Below, piece after piece: positions 1-7,102 of a stretch of 11,913 nucleotides of DNA. Source of the DNA: Verrucomicrobiota bacterium (GTDB taxonomy: Bacteria > Verrucomicrobiota > Verrucomicrobiia > Limisphaerales > UBA1412). The stretch is taken from contig JAFZAR010000200.1 of the NCBI GenBank assembly GCA_017557085.1, positions 1 through 11,913 on the forward strand, in the 5' to 3' direction. The position numbers were made by a program, and so were the translations under genes. The notes beneath the pieces were generated by a model. It saw nothing but the letters and a program-made list of their open reading frames with translations, made no database searches and was not told the DNA's origin. Every line of letters starts with the position of its first letter. Position 1 is the stretch's first letter.

Positions 1-306
1 GTATTCTCATACGCTGCAACATACTACCAAAAACAGTCCAATATTGGAACTGAGAAATAAAATGGAAATGAAATAAAATTGCAAAAACTCATAATTCATC
101 CAGCGTTCTTGTCAAAACTGTTAATTTTTGATATGCTCAACGGTATGAGGTTGAACCTTTAGGTATTAATGGAATATACTGAAACCGTAAATGTTATACA
201 CCTAATACCTTTATAATATGCGGTACATATCAAAAAATTTGGTATGAATACCTTTGCTGTATTGATTATTTTGCCACAATATATTGTGGACGAATATAAT
301 AAATAA
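1..306. other. A/T-rich region without a convincing gene, left of the insertion sequence
   Basis: I see no supported gene here. The minus strand holds a 30-codon hydrophobic reading frame (about 99 down to 7), but it lacks a ribosome binding site and any recognisable similarity, so I do not call it. The stretch contains several GGTAT/ATACC motifs in both orientations (142-146, 162-166, 205-209, 241-245, 248-252), including the inverted pair AGGTATTA (161-168) and TAATACCT (203-210), and a perfect 16-bp palindrome at 274-289. Before the insertion sequence arrived this may have been the 3' end of, or the region downstream of, the small membrane-protein gene now truncated at 1013-1273. The absence of a target duplication means that continuity cannot be assumed. 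Confidence 0.5.
274..289. repeat. Perfect 16-bp palindrome
   Basis: CCACAATA is followed directly by its reverse complement TATTGTGG, with no spacer. The symmetry suits a dimeric DNA-binding protein, or a short hairpin of little stability because there is no loop. No gene start lies directly beside it, so a role is not evident. Confidence 0.4.
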
Positions 307-327
307 GGGTCTTGACCAGCATCTCTG
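307..327 (+). repeat. Left terminal inverted repeat of the IS
   Basis: The repeat begins GGGTCTTGACC and is identical over 21 bp to the reverse complement of 1001-1021. One further A:T pair (306 and 1022) also matches, which may be chance in A/T-rich flanks. It contains TTGACC (312-317), which could act as a -35 element for the transposase, but no well-spaced -10 box follows. Confidence 0.9.
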
Positions 328-348
328 AGGTATGATAAAAGGAACCGA

Positions 349-993
349 GTGAGATACAGAAGGTTAAGTAAGTATAAAATTAAACAGATTATTTTTTGTT
401 TTTCAGAGGACCTTACAGCCAGTACAACGGCCAAACTTTTGAAGTTAAACCGTAAAACAGTCAATGCCTATTTCAATGAATTCAGAGAAAAAATTCTTCT
501 GTATTCTTTGGAGGAGCATAAAAAAGAATTGGGTGAATTTGAACTGGATGAAAGTTATTTCGGAGCCCGGCGGATCCGAGGTAAAAAAGGCAGAGGTGCT
601 GCTGGTAAAACTCCGGTCTTCGGAGTTCTCAAAAGAAACGATAAAGTTTTTGTAACCGTGGTGCCAAATTGTTCTAAAGAGTCATTACTCCCTATTATTC
701 AAGGGAAAATACTGGAAGGATCAACGATTCATACAGATGGATGGAAGGCTTATGATGGACTGATCATCAATGGTTACAACCATTATCGTGTGTTCCATCA
801 TCAGAATGAATTTGCCAGGGGAAAATCCCACGTCAACGGCATTGAATCCTTCTGGAGTTTTGCCAAAAGAAGGCTGGCTAAATTCAACGGATTGACTGAC
901 GAGAAGTTTATCTTGCATCTAAAGGAAACTGAGTGTAGATTCAACCTCAGAGGCGAGGACTTCGCTTCGTTTATGTTAAAACTTTTTTTCTAA
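349..993 (+). CDS. IS1595-family (ISXO2-like) DDE transposase
   Basis: The transposase cuts and rejoins the IS ends. It has 214 residues from a GTG start. An N-terminal helix-turn-helix-like region (about 5-45, containing TASTTAKLLKLNRKTVNAYF) would recognise DNA. The RNase H-fold catalytic part follows, with the family signatures LDESYFG (D67), IHTDGWKAYDG (D130) and HVNGIESFWS (E166), giving an apparent DDE triad. There is no N-terminal CxxC zinc ribbon as in longer IS1595 members, which fits the short IS1016 group. AAAAGGA at 337-343 is a good ribosome binding site five bases before the GTG. A seven-codon frame starting at ATG 332 ends in a TGA that overlaps this GTG. The frame is intact and the C-terminus ends just inside the right inverted repeat. 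Confidence 0.9.
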   Translation: MRYRRLSKYKIKQIIFCFSEDLTASTTAKLLKLNRKTVNAYFNEFREKILLYSLEEHKKELGEFELDESYFGARRIRGKKGRGAAGKTPVFGVLKRNDKVFVTVVPNCSKESLLPIIQGKILEGSTIHTDGWKAYDGLIINGYNHYRVFHHQNEFARGKSHVNGIESFWSFAKRRLAKFNGLTDEKFILHLKETECRFNLRGEDFASFMLKLFF

Positions 994-1000
994 CTTTTCC

Positions 1001-1021
1001 CAGAGATGCTGGTCAAGACCC
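1001..1021 (-). repeat. Right terminal inverted repeat of the IS
   Basis: This is a perfect inverted copy of 307-327, starting eight bases after the transposase stop codon. Read on the minus strand, its outer end GGG-TCT-TGA adds Gly-Ser-stop to the interrupted host gene. Confidence 0.9.
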
Positions 1022-1273
1022 TATTTTTTTATTGATCTCCATTGAATCCCAGTTTGTCATACCTTGTATTTCTTCTTGCCACTCTTCATGAAGAATTTTG
1101 GCTCCCAATAAAAAACACCCCTGAGAAATCGTTCCAGAAATTGAACCGTTATCTAGGGCTATTCGTTTCCATTTTTGTTCTGATATACATGGTATTATTA
1201 TAAAAAACACAACATAACATATCAACAGTACAAGAATACATCCTGAAATTATATTTTTAGTTTTTGTTTTCAT
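1013..1273 (-). pseudogene. Small membrane protein gene, 3' end truncated by the IS
   Basis: I do not recognise the family. The reading frame has 86 codons: a basic start (MKTKTK), one strong membrane segment (about residues 9-30), then a soluble part with no known motif. It starts within the antiporter stop codon (ATGA overlap at 1270-1273), so it is probably translationally coupled and belongs to the same operon. Native sequence ends at about residue 84. Gly85, Ser86 and the TGA stop come from the inverted repeat of the IS, so the original protein was longer or had a different end. If 8 bp of the left flank are discarded as a presumed duplication, the frame would continue for ten codons to a TAA at 266-268. 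This is only suggestive because no duplication is visible. The membrane anchor survives, so a shortened product could still be made. Confidence 0.7.
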
Positions 1274-2637
1274 ATTTTATTTGTGTTTATTGGATTAGAT
1301 TTTGAAATCAAGAAGATAAAGAACAGCGAGCTGAATAAAAGCATGTAAGGATAAATCAGCTTAGGCATGATTTCGAAAGCGGATATGTCGCATCCCAGGT
1401 CAGCCGCAATAGAGATCGCAACCAGCATCTGTGCTCCATAGGGAATGACTCCTTGAAAAATACAGGAAAATGTATCCAGGATGGAAGCTGTCTTACGAGA
1501 TGAAATCCCATAATTACGAGACATTTCCTTCGCGATCGGGTTTGTCATTACGATGGCCACCGTGTTATTAGCAGTAGCGATATCCATCGCTCCAACCAGC
1601 AATCCAATACCGATTTGACCGCCTTTGTTGCCTTTGAAAAATTTCTGAAAAAGCCCTAACAATGCGGTGAATCCACCGTTTTGTGAAATCAAAGAACAGA
1701 TCGCTGATACGAGAATGGCGACCATAGATGTTTCAAACATACCGGAAACACCTGTTCCCATATTGGTGAGCAGTTCAGTGGGTATAGTTGCGCCGGAAAC
1801 TAACATAATGATCGAGCCGGTGAAGATGCCGATGAATAAAACCGCAAAGACGTTAAGCCCTATGATCCCGCCGGCTAAAACCAATACATAAGGGATCATT
1901 TGGATCATGTTGTATTCTTTTACAACAAGATGTGATACATCCTGCTGCAGGGATAATACGGCAATGATGATCATAGAAATAACAGCCGCGGGAAGAGCTA
2001 TCGCGAAGTTTTCCCGGAATTTATCTTTCATCTCGCATCCCTGACCATTGCAGGCCGCGATTGTTGTATCAGAGATGAAAGATAGATTGTCACCGAACAT
2101 GGCGCCGCCAATGACACAGGCGATACAGAGAGAGGTCGAGAAACCGGCAGTATTGGCCACTGCGACAGCAACCGGTACAATGAGGGTAATGGTGCCGACA
2201 CTGGTTCCCATTGCCAATGAAACAAAGGCACTGACGATAAAAAGTACCAGAACGGCAAATTGAGCCGGTATGACCGATAATACAAAATAGGCGACACTTT
2301 CCGCACTGCTTCTACCCACAACTCCCACGAACATACCCGCTGCCAGGAAGATGAGCAGCATCGTGAGGATATTTTTATCCCCAACACCTCCGGCCATGAT
2401 CTCCAGCTTTCTATCAAAAGAAATCCTTCTGTTTTGCAGGCATGCTACTGTCAGCGCAAACAGAAAGATGACAACGATTGGGATCTTGTAAAACCCCATC
2501 TCGATCTGGAGACCATATTCATATAAGATACCCAGACCGAGATAAAGAGTTACAAATATTCCGATTGGGAGTAAAGCCCAGTAATTACCTTGCTTTGGAG
2601 AGATTTCCCTTTTTCCAATCGTTGTTGTGTTATTCAT
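1270..2637 (-). CDS. NhaC-family Na+/H+ antiporter
   Basis: This is an inner-membrane secondary transporter of 455 residues, within the usual family range. Hydrophobic segments run through the whole length after a short polar N-terminus (1-18). Family-like signatures are MGTSVGTI (143-150), the strongly conserved-looking GAMFGDNLSFISDTT (178-192), and a matching C-terminal repeat element DTFSCIFQGVIPYGAQML (388-405). NhaC-type proteins exchange cytoplasmic Na+ for external protons, and some relatives move other organic ions, so the substrate is not certain. The gene starts 6 bp after the fucosidase-esterase stop and overlaps the next gene by 4 bp, so all three should be cotranscribed. Ahead of the ATG is AGGG, a weak ribosome binding site lying inside the upstream stop region. 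The context suggests export of sodium, or use of a sodium cycle, during glycan use; this is inference. Confidence 0.87.
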   Translation of the reverse strand: MNNTTTIGKREISPKQGNYWALLPIGIFVTLYLGLGILYEYGLQIEMGFYKIPIVVIFLFALTVACLQNRRISFDRKLEIMAGGVGDKNILTMLLIFLAAGMFVGVVGRSSAESVAYFVLSVIPAQFAVLVLFIVSAFVSLAMGTSVGTITLIVPVAVAVANTAGFSTSLCIACVIGGAMFGDNLSFISDTTIAACNGQGCEMKDKFRENFAIALPAAVISMIIIAVLSLQQDVSHLVVKEYNMIQMIPYVLVLAGGIIGLNVFAVLFIGIFTGSIIMLVSGATIPTELLTNMGTGVSGMFETSMVAILVSAICSLISQNGGFTALLGLFQKFFKGNKGGQIGIGLLVGAMDIATANNTVAIVMTNPIAKEMSRNYGISSRKTASILDTFSCIFQGVIPYGAQMLVAISIAADLGCDISAFEIMPKLIYPYMLLFSSLFFIFLISKSNPINTNKI

Positions 2638-2643
2638 TTTACC

Positions 2644-5094
2644 CTATTTGAAGAGCATTTGGGAGAATAGATACAGATCGTTTTTCCAGACTTTGAAATC
2701 ATGCACACCGGGTTCGACATAATAAATATGAGGGACTTCGTGTTCATCTAAATACTCATGAGTCCGTTTACTGAAACCCAATAGTCCATCTTTATCTCCG
2801 CATGAGATCCATAATAGTTTTAATTGTTTTTTGGCTGATTCGGGATCGGGGACCAGCAGTTTGGGTTCTTTTGTATTAGGAGCAGATGAAAAACCTCCGA
2901 CCCATGCGAAGGTATCCAAATTTCCTAAGCCAAAATTGAGAGATTGACCACCGCCCATAGAAAGACCGGCAATAGCACGGTTTTCACGATCTTTCAGTAC
3001 GGAATAATGACTCTCGATAAACGGGATCAGATCTTTGAGCAGATCCTTCTCAAAAGTCGCGAATGCTGCCACTTTATCTGGTGCCATGACATTACCGACA
3101 GCGCGGTCATCTTTCATGGCTCTTCCGTTGGGAAGCACCACGATCATAGGGGTGAGTTTTTTATCAGCATACAGATTATCGAGGATCGTTTTCGCTCTGC
3201 CGCCGTTTTCCCATTCATGTTCATCACCACCGATTCCGTGCAGTAAATATAACACAGGATATTTCTTGTCTGAGGAATAGCCGTAAGGTGTATAGACTAA
3301 AGCCTTACGGTCATTGCCAACAGTACTGGAAGGGTAGGTGATAGTTTCCAGTTTCCCTTTTTCGATATTGGGTCTTTCCTCATCAAATCCTTTCGGAGCT
3401 TGGGAAAGTTCTGTTTGTGACTGTTTTGAAAGGAGTTCGTTTTTGATTCCTGAGTTTTTCATTTTTAACATGATCTTGTAACACAAAGCTTCGTCAAAGG
3501 GTGCTTTTTCTGGCGGTTGGATCGTCAGAATACCATTGCTATCCATTTCATATTGAACAGGTTCATCGGAACCCAGCAATGAGACAGAGTCGATTTTTTC
3601 TCCGGCAAAGGATTTTAACACAGTGGGTTCAGTTGGAACTCCCAGTGTAAACGCATAAACCAGATTATATTTTTTGGTGTAGCGGATATCCTTCGCGGTT
3701 GCGGGTTTTCCTTGCCCTTCGTTGAATCCCTGGCGATTGATTTGCAATTTATCTTCAGTTTGAGGCCCTTCACCATAGACTTTCCAATAAGTTGTGTCAT
3801 GGATGCCTTCCTGATTTGTCTGCATCCAGTTGGCTATTTCATTGGCTATTTTCAGCTCTTTTTCATCCAGAGTCCCATTTCCCTGAATAGGAACACTTAA
3901 CAGGAGATTTCCGCCTTTGCTCACAACGTCAATGAGCATTCGGATGACGGTGCCGGCGCTTTTATAATCACCCCGTTCATAAATACCTTGATCATAGTGC
4001 CAAGTACCGATGCAAGTGTCTGTTTGCCAATAGGGTGTGGTGATTTCTGAAGGAGCTCCGCGTTCCACATCCCATACAAGAGATTGCCTCTGATCTTCAT
4101 TTAACACTTTTCCTGTGACAACAGCTTTGCTGATCCCATCGTTCTTGGCCGCGTTTACATTATGAAGGTGGGCTGTGATTTGTAAGCCAATGTCATTCAA
4201 TGGATAAAAGGGTACTACCGTATCATCGTAATAGAGCAGTTCCGGCTCATAGTCATTGATGAGCTGTATAGTTCTATTGTAGAAATTATCCATATAAGCC
4301 TGTGACGGTGGGGTAGCACCTTTTCCCCATTCCCAGTTGGCGTGGATGTTGCGGTCAGGACTCAGAGGGTGATTCTGTGCGTACAGATCTTGAGGATCAT
4401 AACCTTCCCACCAGAGGCCTTTTCCATCTTCTTTCGTCAATTTTCCATCATAAGGGATACCTTTGTATTCACCTTGAGTATCAGCACCTTGGGCGAGTTC
4501 GTAGAATATCCAGGCGTGAGCTGCGTGAACGCTTACACCCCAATGAAGACCGTGTTTTTCCGCCGCGGCTTTCCATTCTTTGGAAATGTCTCTCTGAGGT
4601 CCCATGTTGACGGAATTCCAAGGTTGATAGGTGCTGTTGTAAAGATCGAAGTTGTCATGATGATTGCCAAGGGAAACTAAATAACGAGCACCCATCTTTT
4701 TATAGAGGGCGACTAATTCATCGGGATTCCATTTCTCCGCTTTCCACTCATGGATGACATCCTTGAAGCCGAATTTGGAAGGCGGTCCGTATTTGGCGCG
4801 ATGTACTTTGCCCTGCCAGTTGTTTTCATCATACATCCAGCGGGCATACCAATCTCCGGAAGCTGGCTGGCACTGCGGCCCCCAGTGAGCGAAAATACCA
4901 AACTTCGCGTTTTTGAACCATTCCGGCGTTTTTACATCTTTTGCCAGAGATTCAAAAGTAGGTTGAATCGGAGTTTGTTTTGATTCAAGTCGGCTATTTT
5001 CTTCCGCTTGCAGGGCTAAGCATCCCAACAGCACACACATTGATGTGCTGACCATTCTTTTGACAGTCAAATGTTTCATCACAAGCCAAATCAT
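2644..5094 (-). CDS. Secreted GH29 alpha-L-fucosidase fused to a CE1-type esterase
   Basis: This 816-residue protein has two enzymes in one chain. After a signal sequence (about 1-30) come the GH29 barrel (about 45-440), a GH29-type C-terminal beta-sandwich (about 450-545), a linker (about 547-578) and an alpha/beta-hydrolase of the esterase D/CE1 kind (579-816). GH29 landmarks are FGIFAHWG (65-72), HHDNF (145-149) and PELLYYDD, where D290 aligns with the catalytic nucleophile; the usual Trp before it is Tyr. Esterase landmarks are the oxyanion loop LLHGIGGDEHEW, nucleophile motif GLSMGG (S712), CGDKDG (probable D769) and GVHDF (H798). The expected job is release of L-fucose plus removal of an acyl group from the same glycan outside the cytoplasm. 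The signal could be cleaved by signal peptidase I, or could be a lipoprotein signal (LLGC, C25). An internal ATG at 5079 (MKHLTVKR) gives a more typical signal peptide and may be the true start. Neither start has a clear ribosome binding site. It is the first gene of the operon. Confidence 0.87.
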   Translation of the reverse strand: MIWLVMKHLTVKRMVSTSMCVLLGCLALQAEENSRLESKQTPIQPTFESLAKDVKTPEWFKNAKFGIFAHWGPQCQPASGDWYARWMYDENNWQGKVHRAKYGPPSKFGFKDVIHEWKAEKWNPDELVALYKKMGARYLVSLGNHHDNFDLYNSTYQPWNSVNMGPQRDISKEWKAAAEKHGLHWGVSVHAAHAWIFYELAQGADTQGEYKGIPYDGKLTKEDGKGLWWEGYDPQDLYAQNHPLSPDRNIHANWEWGKGATPPSQAYMDNFYNRTIQLINDYEPELLYYDDTVVPFYPLNDIGLQITAHLHNVNAAKNDGISKAVVTGKVLNEDQRQSLVWDVERGAPSEITTPYWQTDTCIGTWHYDQGIYERGDYKSAGTVIRMLIDVVSKGGNLLLSVPIQGNGTLDEKELKIANEIANWMQTNQEGIHDTTYWKVYGEGPQTEDKLQINRQGFNEGQGKPATAKDIRYTKKYNLVYAFTLGVPTEPTVLKSFAGEKIDSVSLLGSDEPVQYEMDSNGILTIQPPEKAPFDEALCYKIMLKMKNSGIKNELLSKQSQTELSQAPKGFDEERPNIEKGKLETITYPSSTVGNDRKALVYTPYGYSSDKKYPVLYLLHGIGGDEHEWENGGRAKTILDNLYADKKLTPMIVVLPNGRAMKDDRAVGNVMAPDKVAAFATFEKDLLKDLIPFIESHYSVLKDRENRAIAGLSMGGGQSLNFGLGNLDTFAWVGGFSSAPNTKEPKLLVPDPESAKKQLKLLWISCGDKDGLLGFSKRTHEYLDEHEVPHIYYVEPGVHDFKVWKNDLYLFSQMLFK

Positions 5095-5156
5095 GCCATT
5101 TTCTTATTCAATCTGCAACTTTTATAAATGATTTCTAATGTTTTATGAGGACTCCC

Positions 5157-5185
5157 TTGACTTGGTCTAATTGGTTCAGTTTAAT
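5157..5185 (+). promoter_or_regulatory. Putative sigma-70 promoter for the thioesterase
   Basis: TTGACT (5157-5162) and TTTAAT (5180-5185) are separated by exactly 17 bp, each one base from consensus. Transcription would start near 5192, in the gap between the divergent fucosidase operon and the thioesterase. A perfect TATAAT at 5241-5246, lacking a matching -35, lies closer to the gene and is an alternative giving a leader of only a few bases. Confidence 0.5.
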
Positions 5186-5258
5186 GGTTTTGGTATTTTG
5201 CCGGGGATACTGACAAAATACGATGAGGGGCTTTTTATTTTATAATATCTTCTGCATT

Positions 5259-5753
5259 ATGAGTATAGAAAATGGAAAACGTCCGAGTGAATCTGCCGCG
5301 GAATCTTGTTACTTAGTGATGCCGCAGCACGCTAATGATTCCGGTATAGCTTTTGGTGGTACGATTATGGCCTGGATAGATATGCTGGCTGCGATCGTAG
5401 CACGTCGCCATTGTGAACATGAGGTAGTGACGGTCAACATAGACAGTTTGTCTTTTATCGAACCCATTATGATAGGCGAACATGCTTGTCTAAAGGCTTC
5501 GGTCAATTATGTGGGGCGGACATCCTTGGAAGTTGGAGTTAAGGTATTCCGTGAATGTCCTTATGCCAAAACAAGTTCAGTCGCGACAAAGGCATACCTG
5601 ACGTTTGTGGCTCTGGGAGAGGATAGACGGCCTATTCCCGTGCCAAAACTCATCCCGGAAACTCCGGATGAGATCCGTCGTTTTGAAAGCGCAAAACACC
5701 GGGTGGAGTCTCGCATCAAATTGAGAGAACTGTTAAAGACTATTCATCAGTAG
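5259..5753 (+). CDS. Acyl-CoA thioesterase, hotdog fold
   Basis: This enzyme hydrolyses acyl-CoA to free acid and CoA in the cytoplasm. From the ATG at 5259 the protein has 164 residues, typical of single-hotdog acyl-CoA hydrolases. The family pattern is easily followed: SESAAESCYLVMPQHANDSGIAFGG near the N-terminus, then MAWIDMLAAIVARRH, VVTVNIDSLSF, VNYVGRTSLEVGVKV and the C-terminal VPKLIPETPDEIRRFESA. An ATG at 5223 would add 12 mostly hydrophobic residues that the family does not have, and a TATAAT at 5241-5246 lies inside that extension, so I prefer 5259. The gene is transcribed away from the fucosidase operon. Its last 21 bp overlap a possible small convergent gene. The preferred acyl chain cannot be told from sequence. 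Confidence 0.85.
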   Translation: MSIENGKRPSESAAESCYLVMPQHANDSGIAFGGTIMAWIDMLAAIVARRHCEHEVVTVNIDSLSFIEPIMIGEHACLKASVNYVGRTSLEVGVKVFRECPYAKTSSVATKAYLTFVALGEDRRPIPVPKLIPETPDEIRRFESAKHRVESRIKLRELLKTIHQ

Positions 5754-5975
5754 TGCCAGTTTTTGGTTCTGCTTATGTTCGGATAAGTTGTTAGAAAAAT
5801 TGTTCAGGTTGATAGAGAGATACTGGCGGAGAAGGGCTCTTTCCGAGGAAGAACCTCCTATAGCTTTGTAATATCCGTCTATCTCAACAATTTGAATGTT
5901 GCCCAGACTTGCGATCTTTCTCTTTCTTGTAGAGAAAGAAACCAGACGATCAAAGATATCCAATATCTTTTTCAT
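5733..5975 (-). CDS. Possible small protein of unknown function, convergent with the thioesterase
   Basis: I do not recognise this 80-residue frame. It begins MKKILDIFDRLVSFSTRKRKIASL, a basic amphipathic start, followed by VEIDGYYKAIGG and a hydrophilic C-terminus rich in Asn, Gln and Lys. No signal peptide or membrane segment is clear. Its codon use looks ordinary for the window, and it fills an otherwise empty gap, which favours a real gene. Against it are the 21-bp tail-to-tail overlap with the thioesterase, no good ribosome binding site and no clear promoter. A 9-bp inverted repeat (5915-5923 with 5931-5939, 7-base loop) lies inside it, without a following T run. Confidence 0.4.
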   Translation of the reverse strand: MKKILDIFDRLVSFSTRKRKIASLGNIQIVEIDGYYKAIGGSSSERALLRQYLSINLNNFSNNLSEHKQNQKLALLMNSL

Positions 5976-6050
5976 GCCGTCAATTTTAATGACAGGGGAC
6001 AGACATTTATGGGGGTATCCCTAAAAATTTTTGTTATTTTTTATTTTTAT

Positions 6051-6079
6051 TTGACGGGACGGGTTTTATGAGCTATATT
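6051..6079 (+). promoter_or_regulatory. Putative sigma-70 promoter for the pseudopilin
   Basis: TTGACG (6051-6056), a 17-bp spacer and TATATT (6074-6079) make a near-consensus promoter. Initiation near 6086 would leave about 20 bases before the ATG at 6107 and would exclude the upstream ATG at 6068, which lies inside the spacer. Confidence 0.6.
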
Positions 6080-6106
6080 TGGGAAGTCGTTAGTGGTAAT
6101 GTGACT

Positions 6107-7015
6107 ATGAAAAAAACTGCTTTAAATACAAATTTGAATCGGAAACAAGGATTTACGTTGATTGAATTACTTGTTGTGATCGCGATCATTGCGATTCTGG
6201 CTGGCATGATCCTGCCCGCTTTGTCCAAAGCGAAGGCTAAGACTCAGGGTATCAGCTGTATGAATAATACCAAGCAGATCACTTTAGCTTGGATTATGTA
6301 TGGTAATGACCAGGAAGACTGGATGATGCCGAACTTTGAGTCCGGTGATCCGAATGATCGTCCATTATCTTGGGTGACAGGCTGGCTGGATTGGGACGGT
6401 GGCACAGATAATACAAACTGGCTGTATTTGGTGGATCCCAAATATGCGCAGATGGGCAACTATATGAGCAAAGCTGCGAAAGCTTTCAAATGCCCTGCTG
6501 ATAATAATGCGATGCCGAAGGGGTCTAAAGGTGTTATTGGAAAACAGCGTGTTCGTACCGTTTCCATGAATTCTTATATGAATCAGAACGCAGGTCCCGG
6601 TGAAGCCTATTGGGATACTAACAAAGATAATAAAGGGTTGCGTATCTATCGTAAAATGAGTGATTTGAAGAAACTCAAACCGACTTCAGCCTGGGTGATC
6701 GTGGATGAACATCCGGATAGTGTGAATGACGGTTGTCTGTTCCCGGAAGCCGGTATCGTGAATGAAGGCGGAATCAAAGTTGTAAAAGGTGATACCAGCC
6801 GTTCTACCTGGCGTGATACTCCTTCCTCACTGCACAATGGTGCTTGCGGTTTCTCGTATGCCGATGGTCACAGTGAAGTAAGAAAATGGAAGACCAAACC
6901 AATGATCGTGGATTGCAGAACGGTAAAATTTATCTATATGCCAGACACTATACAGATTGGTGGAGACAGAACCGACTGGGATTGGTTTGGAGCTCACTCT
7001 GCTGAGGTTTACTAA
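6107..7015 (+). CDS. Type IV/type II secretion pseudopilin-like protein, H-X9-DG type
   Basis: This is an inner-membrane-inserted pilin-like protein, processed by prepilin peptidase. From ATG 6107 it has a 15-residue basic leader (MKKTALNTNLNRKQG), cleavage before F, and the classic FTLIELLVVIAIIAILAGMILPAL helix with Glu at mature position 5. The C-terminal part carries the H-X9-DG pattern (H243, DG 253-254 from this start; LHNGACGFSYADGH) typical of the large pseudopilin paralogue families of Lentisphaerota, Verrucomicrobiota and Planctomycetota. Many such proteins exist per genome and their individual roles are mostly unknown. An ATG at 6068 adds 13 residues, but it falls inside a strong promoter, so I prefer 6107. 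No other secretion or pilus gene is adjacent. The gene is a single transcription unit ending at the terminator at 7047-7080. Confidence 0.87.
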   Translation: MKKTALNTNLNRKQGFTLIELLVVIAIIAILAGMILPALSKAKAKTQGISCMNNTKQITLAWIMYGNDQEDWMMPNFESGDPNDRPLSWVTGWLDWDGGTDNTNWLYLVDPKYAQMGNYMSKAAKAFKCPADNNAMPKGSKGVIGKQRVRTVSMNSYMNQNAGPGEAYWDTNKDNKGLRIYRKMSDLKKLKPTSAWVIVDEHPDSVNDGCLFPEAGIVNEGGIKVVKGDTSRSTWRDTPSSLHNGACGFSYADGHSEVRKWKTKPMIVDCRTVKFIYMPDTIQIGGDRTDWDWFGAHSAEVY

Positions 7016-7025
7016 AATTTAAGTA

Positions 7026-7039
7026 TCTCTCTAGAGAGA
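7026..7039. repeat. Perfect 14-bp palindrome downstream of the pseudopilin
   Basis: TCTCTCT is followed directly by AGAGAGA, 10 bases after the pseudopilin stop codon and just ahead of the terminator hairpin. It could be a protein-binding site or part of the mRNA 3' end structure. No function is assigned. Confidence 0.35.
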
Positions 7040-7046
7040 ATATATT

Positions 7047-7080
7047 AAAGACGCCGTGTGGAAATTTCACGGCGTTTTTA
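7047..7080 (+). terminator. Rho-independent terminator of the pseudopilin gene
   Basis: ACGCCGTG (7051-7058) pairs with CACGGCGT (7068-7075) around a 9-base loop. A/T pairs and one G:U pair extend the stem outward, and a T-run follows. It separates the pseudopilin from hisB. Confidence 0.88.
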
Positions 7081-7102
7081 TTTTGAGAAAACGATTTTCT
7101 TC

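Larger units (their letters stand above)
307..1021 (+). mobile_element. IS1595-family insertion sequence, IS1016-like, intact
   Basis: This is a compact element of about 715 bp bounded by perfect inverted repeats and filled by a single transposase gene. Size, one-gene layout, GGG termini and the transposase type fit the IS1016 group of the IS1595 family. Such elements move by a DDE transposase and normally duplicate about 8 bp of A/T-rich target. The flanks are A/T-rich, but the 8 bp on the left (299-306) and right (1022-1029) do not match, so no target duplication is seen. The element interrupts the 3' end of the minus-strand gene at 1013-1273. The intact frame and perfect ends suggest a fairly recent arrival. 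The missing duplication suggests a later deletion or recombination at one side. Confidence 0.88.

Noticed and set aside
7..99. 30-codon hydrophobic minus-strand frame, possible small toxin-like peptide
   Set aside because: There is no ribosome binding site, no partner RNA and no promoter at a sensible distance. The hydrophobicity follows from A/T-rich codons.
159..464. 101-codon minus-strand frame crossing the left IS end
   Set aside because: It joins antisense transposase sequence to flanking DNA through the inverted repeat and has no family-like features. It is an artefact of the insertion junction.
5915..5939. Hairpin as terminator of the thioesterase gene
   Set aside because: The 9-bp stem is A/T-rich and not followed by a T run in either direction, and it lies well past the gene end inside another frame.
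6068..6106. Longer N-terminus of the pseudopilin from ATG 6068
   Set aside because: That ATG lies inside a near-consensus promoter spacer, and the 13 extra residues are not part of a normal prepilin leader. ATG 6107 gives the expected basic leader.
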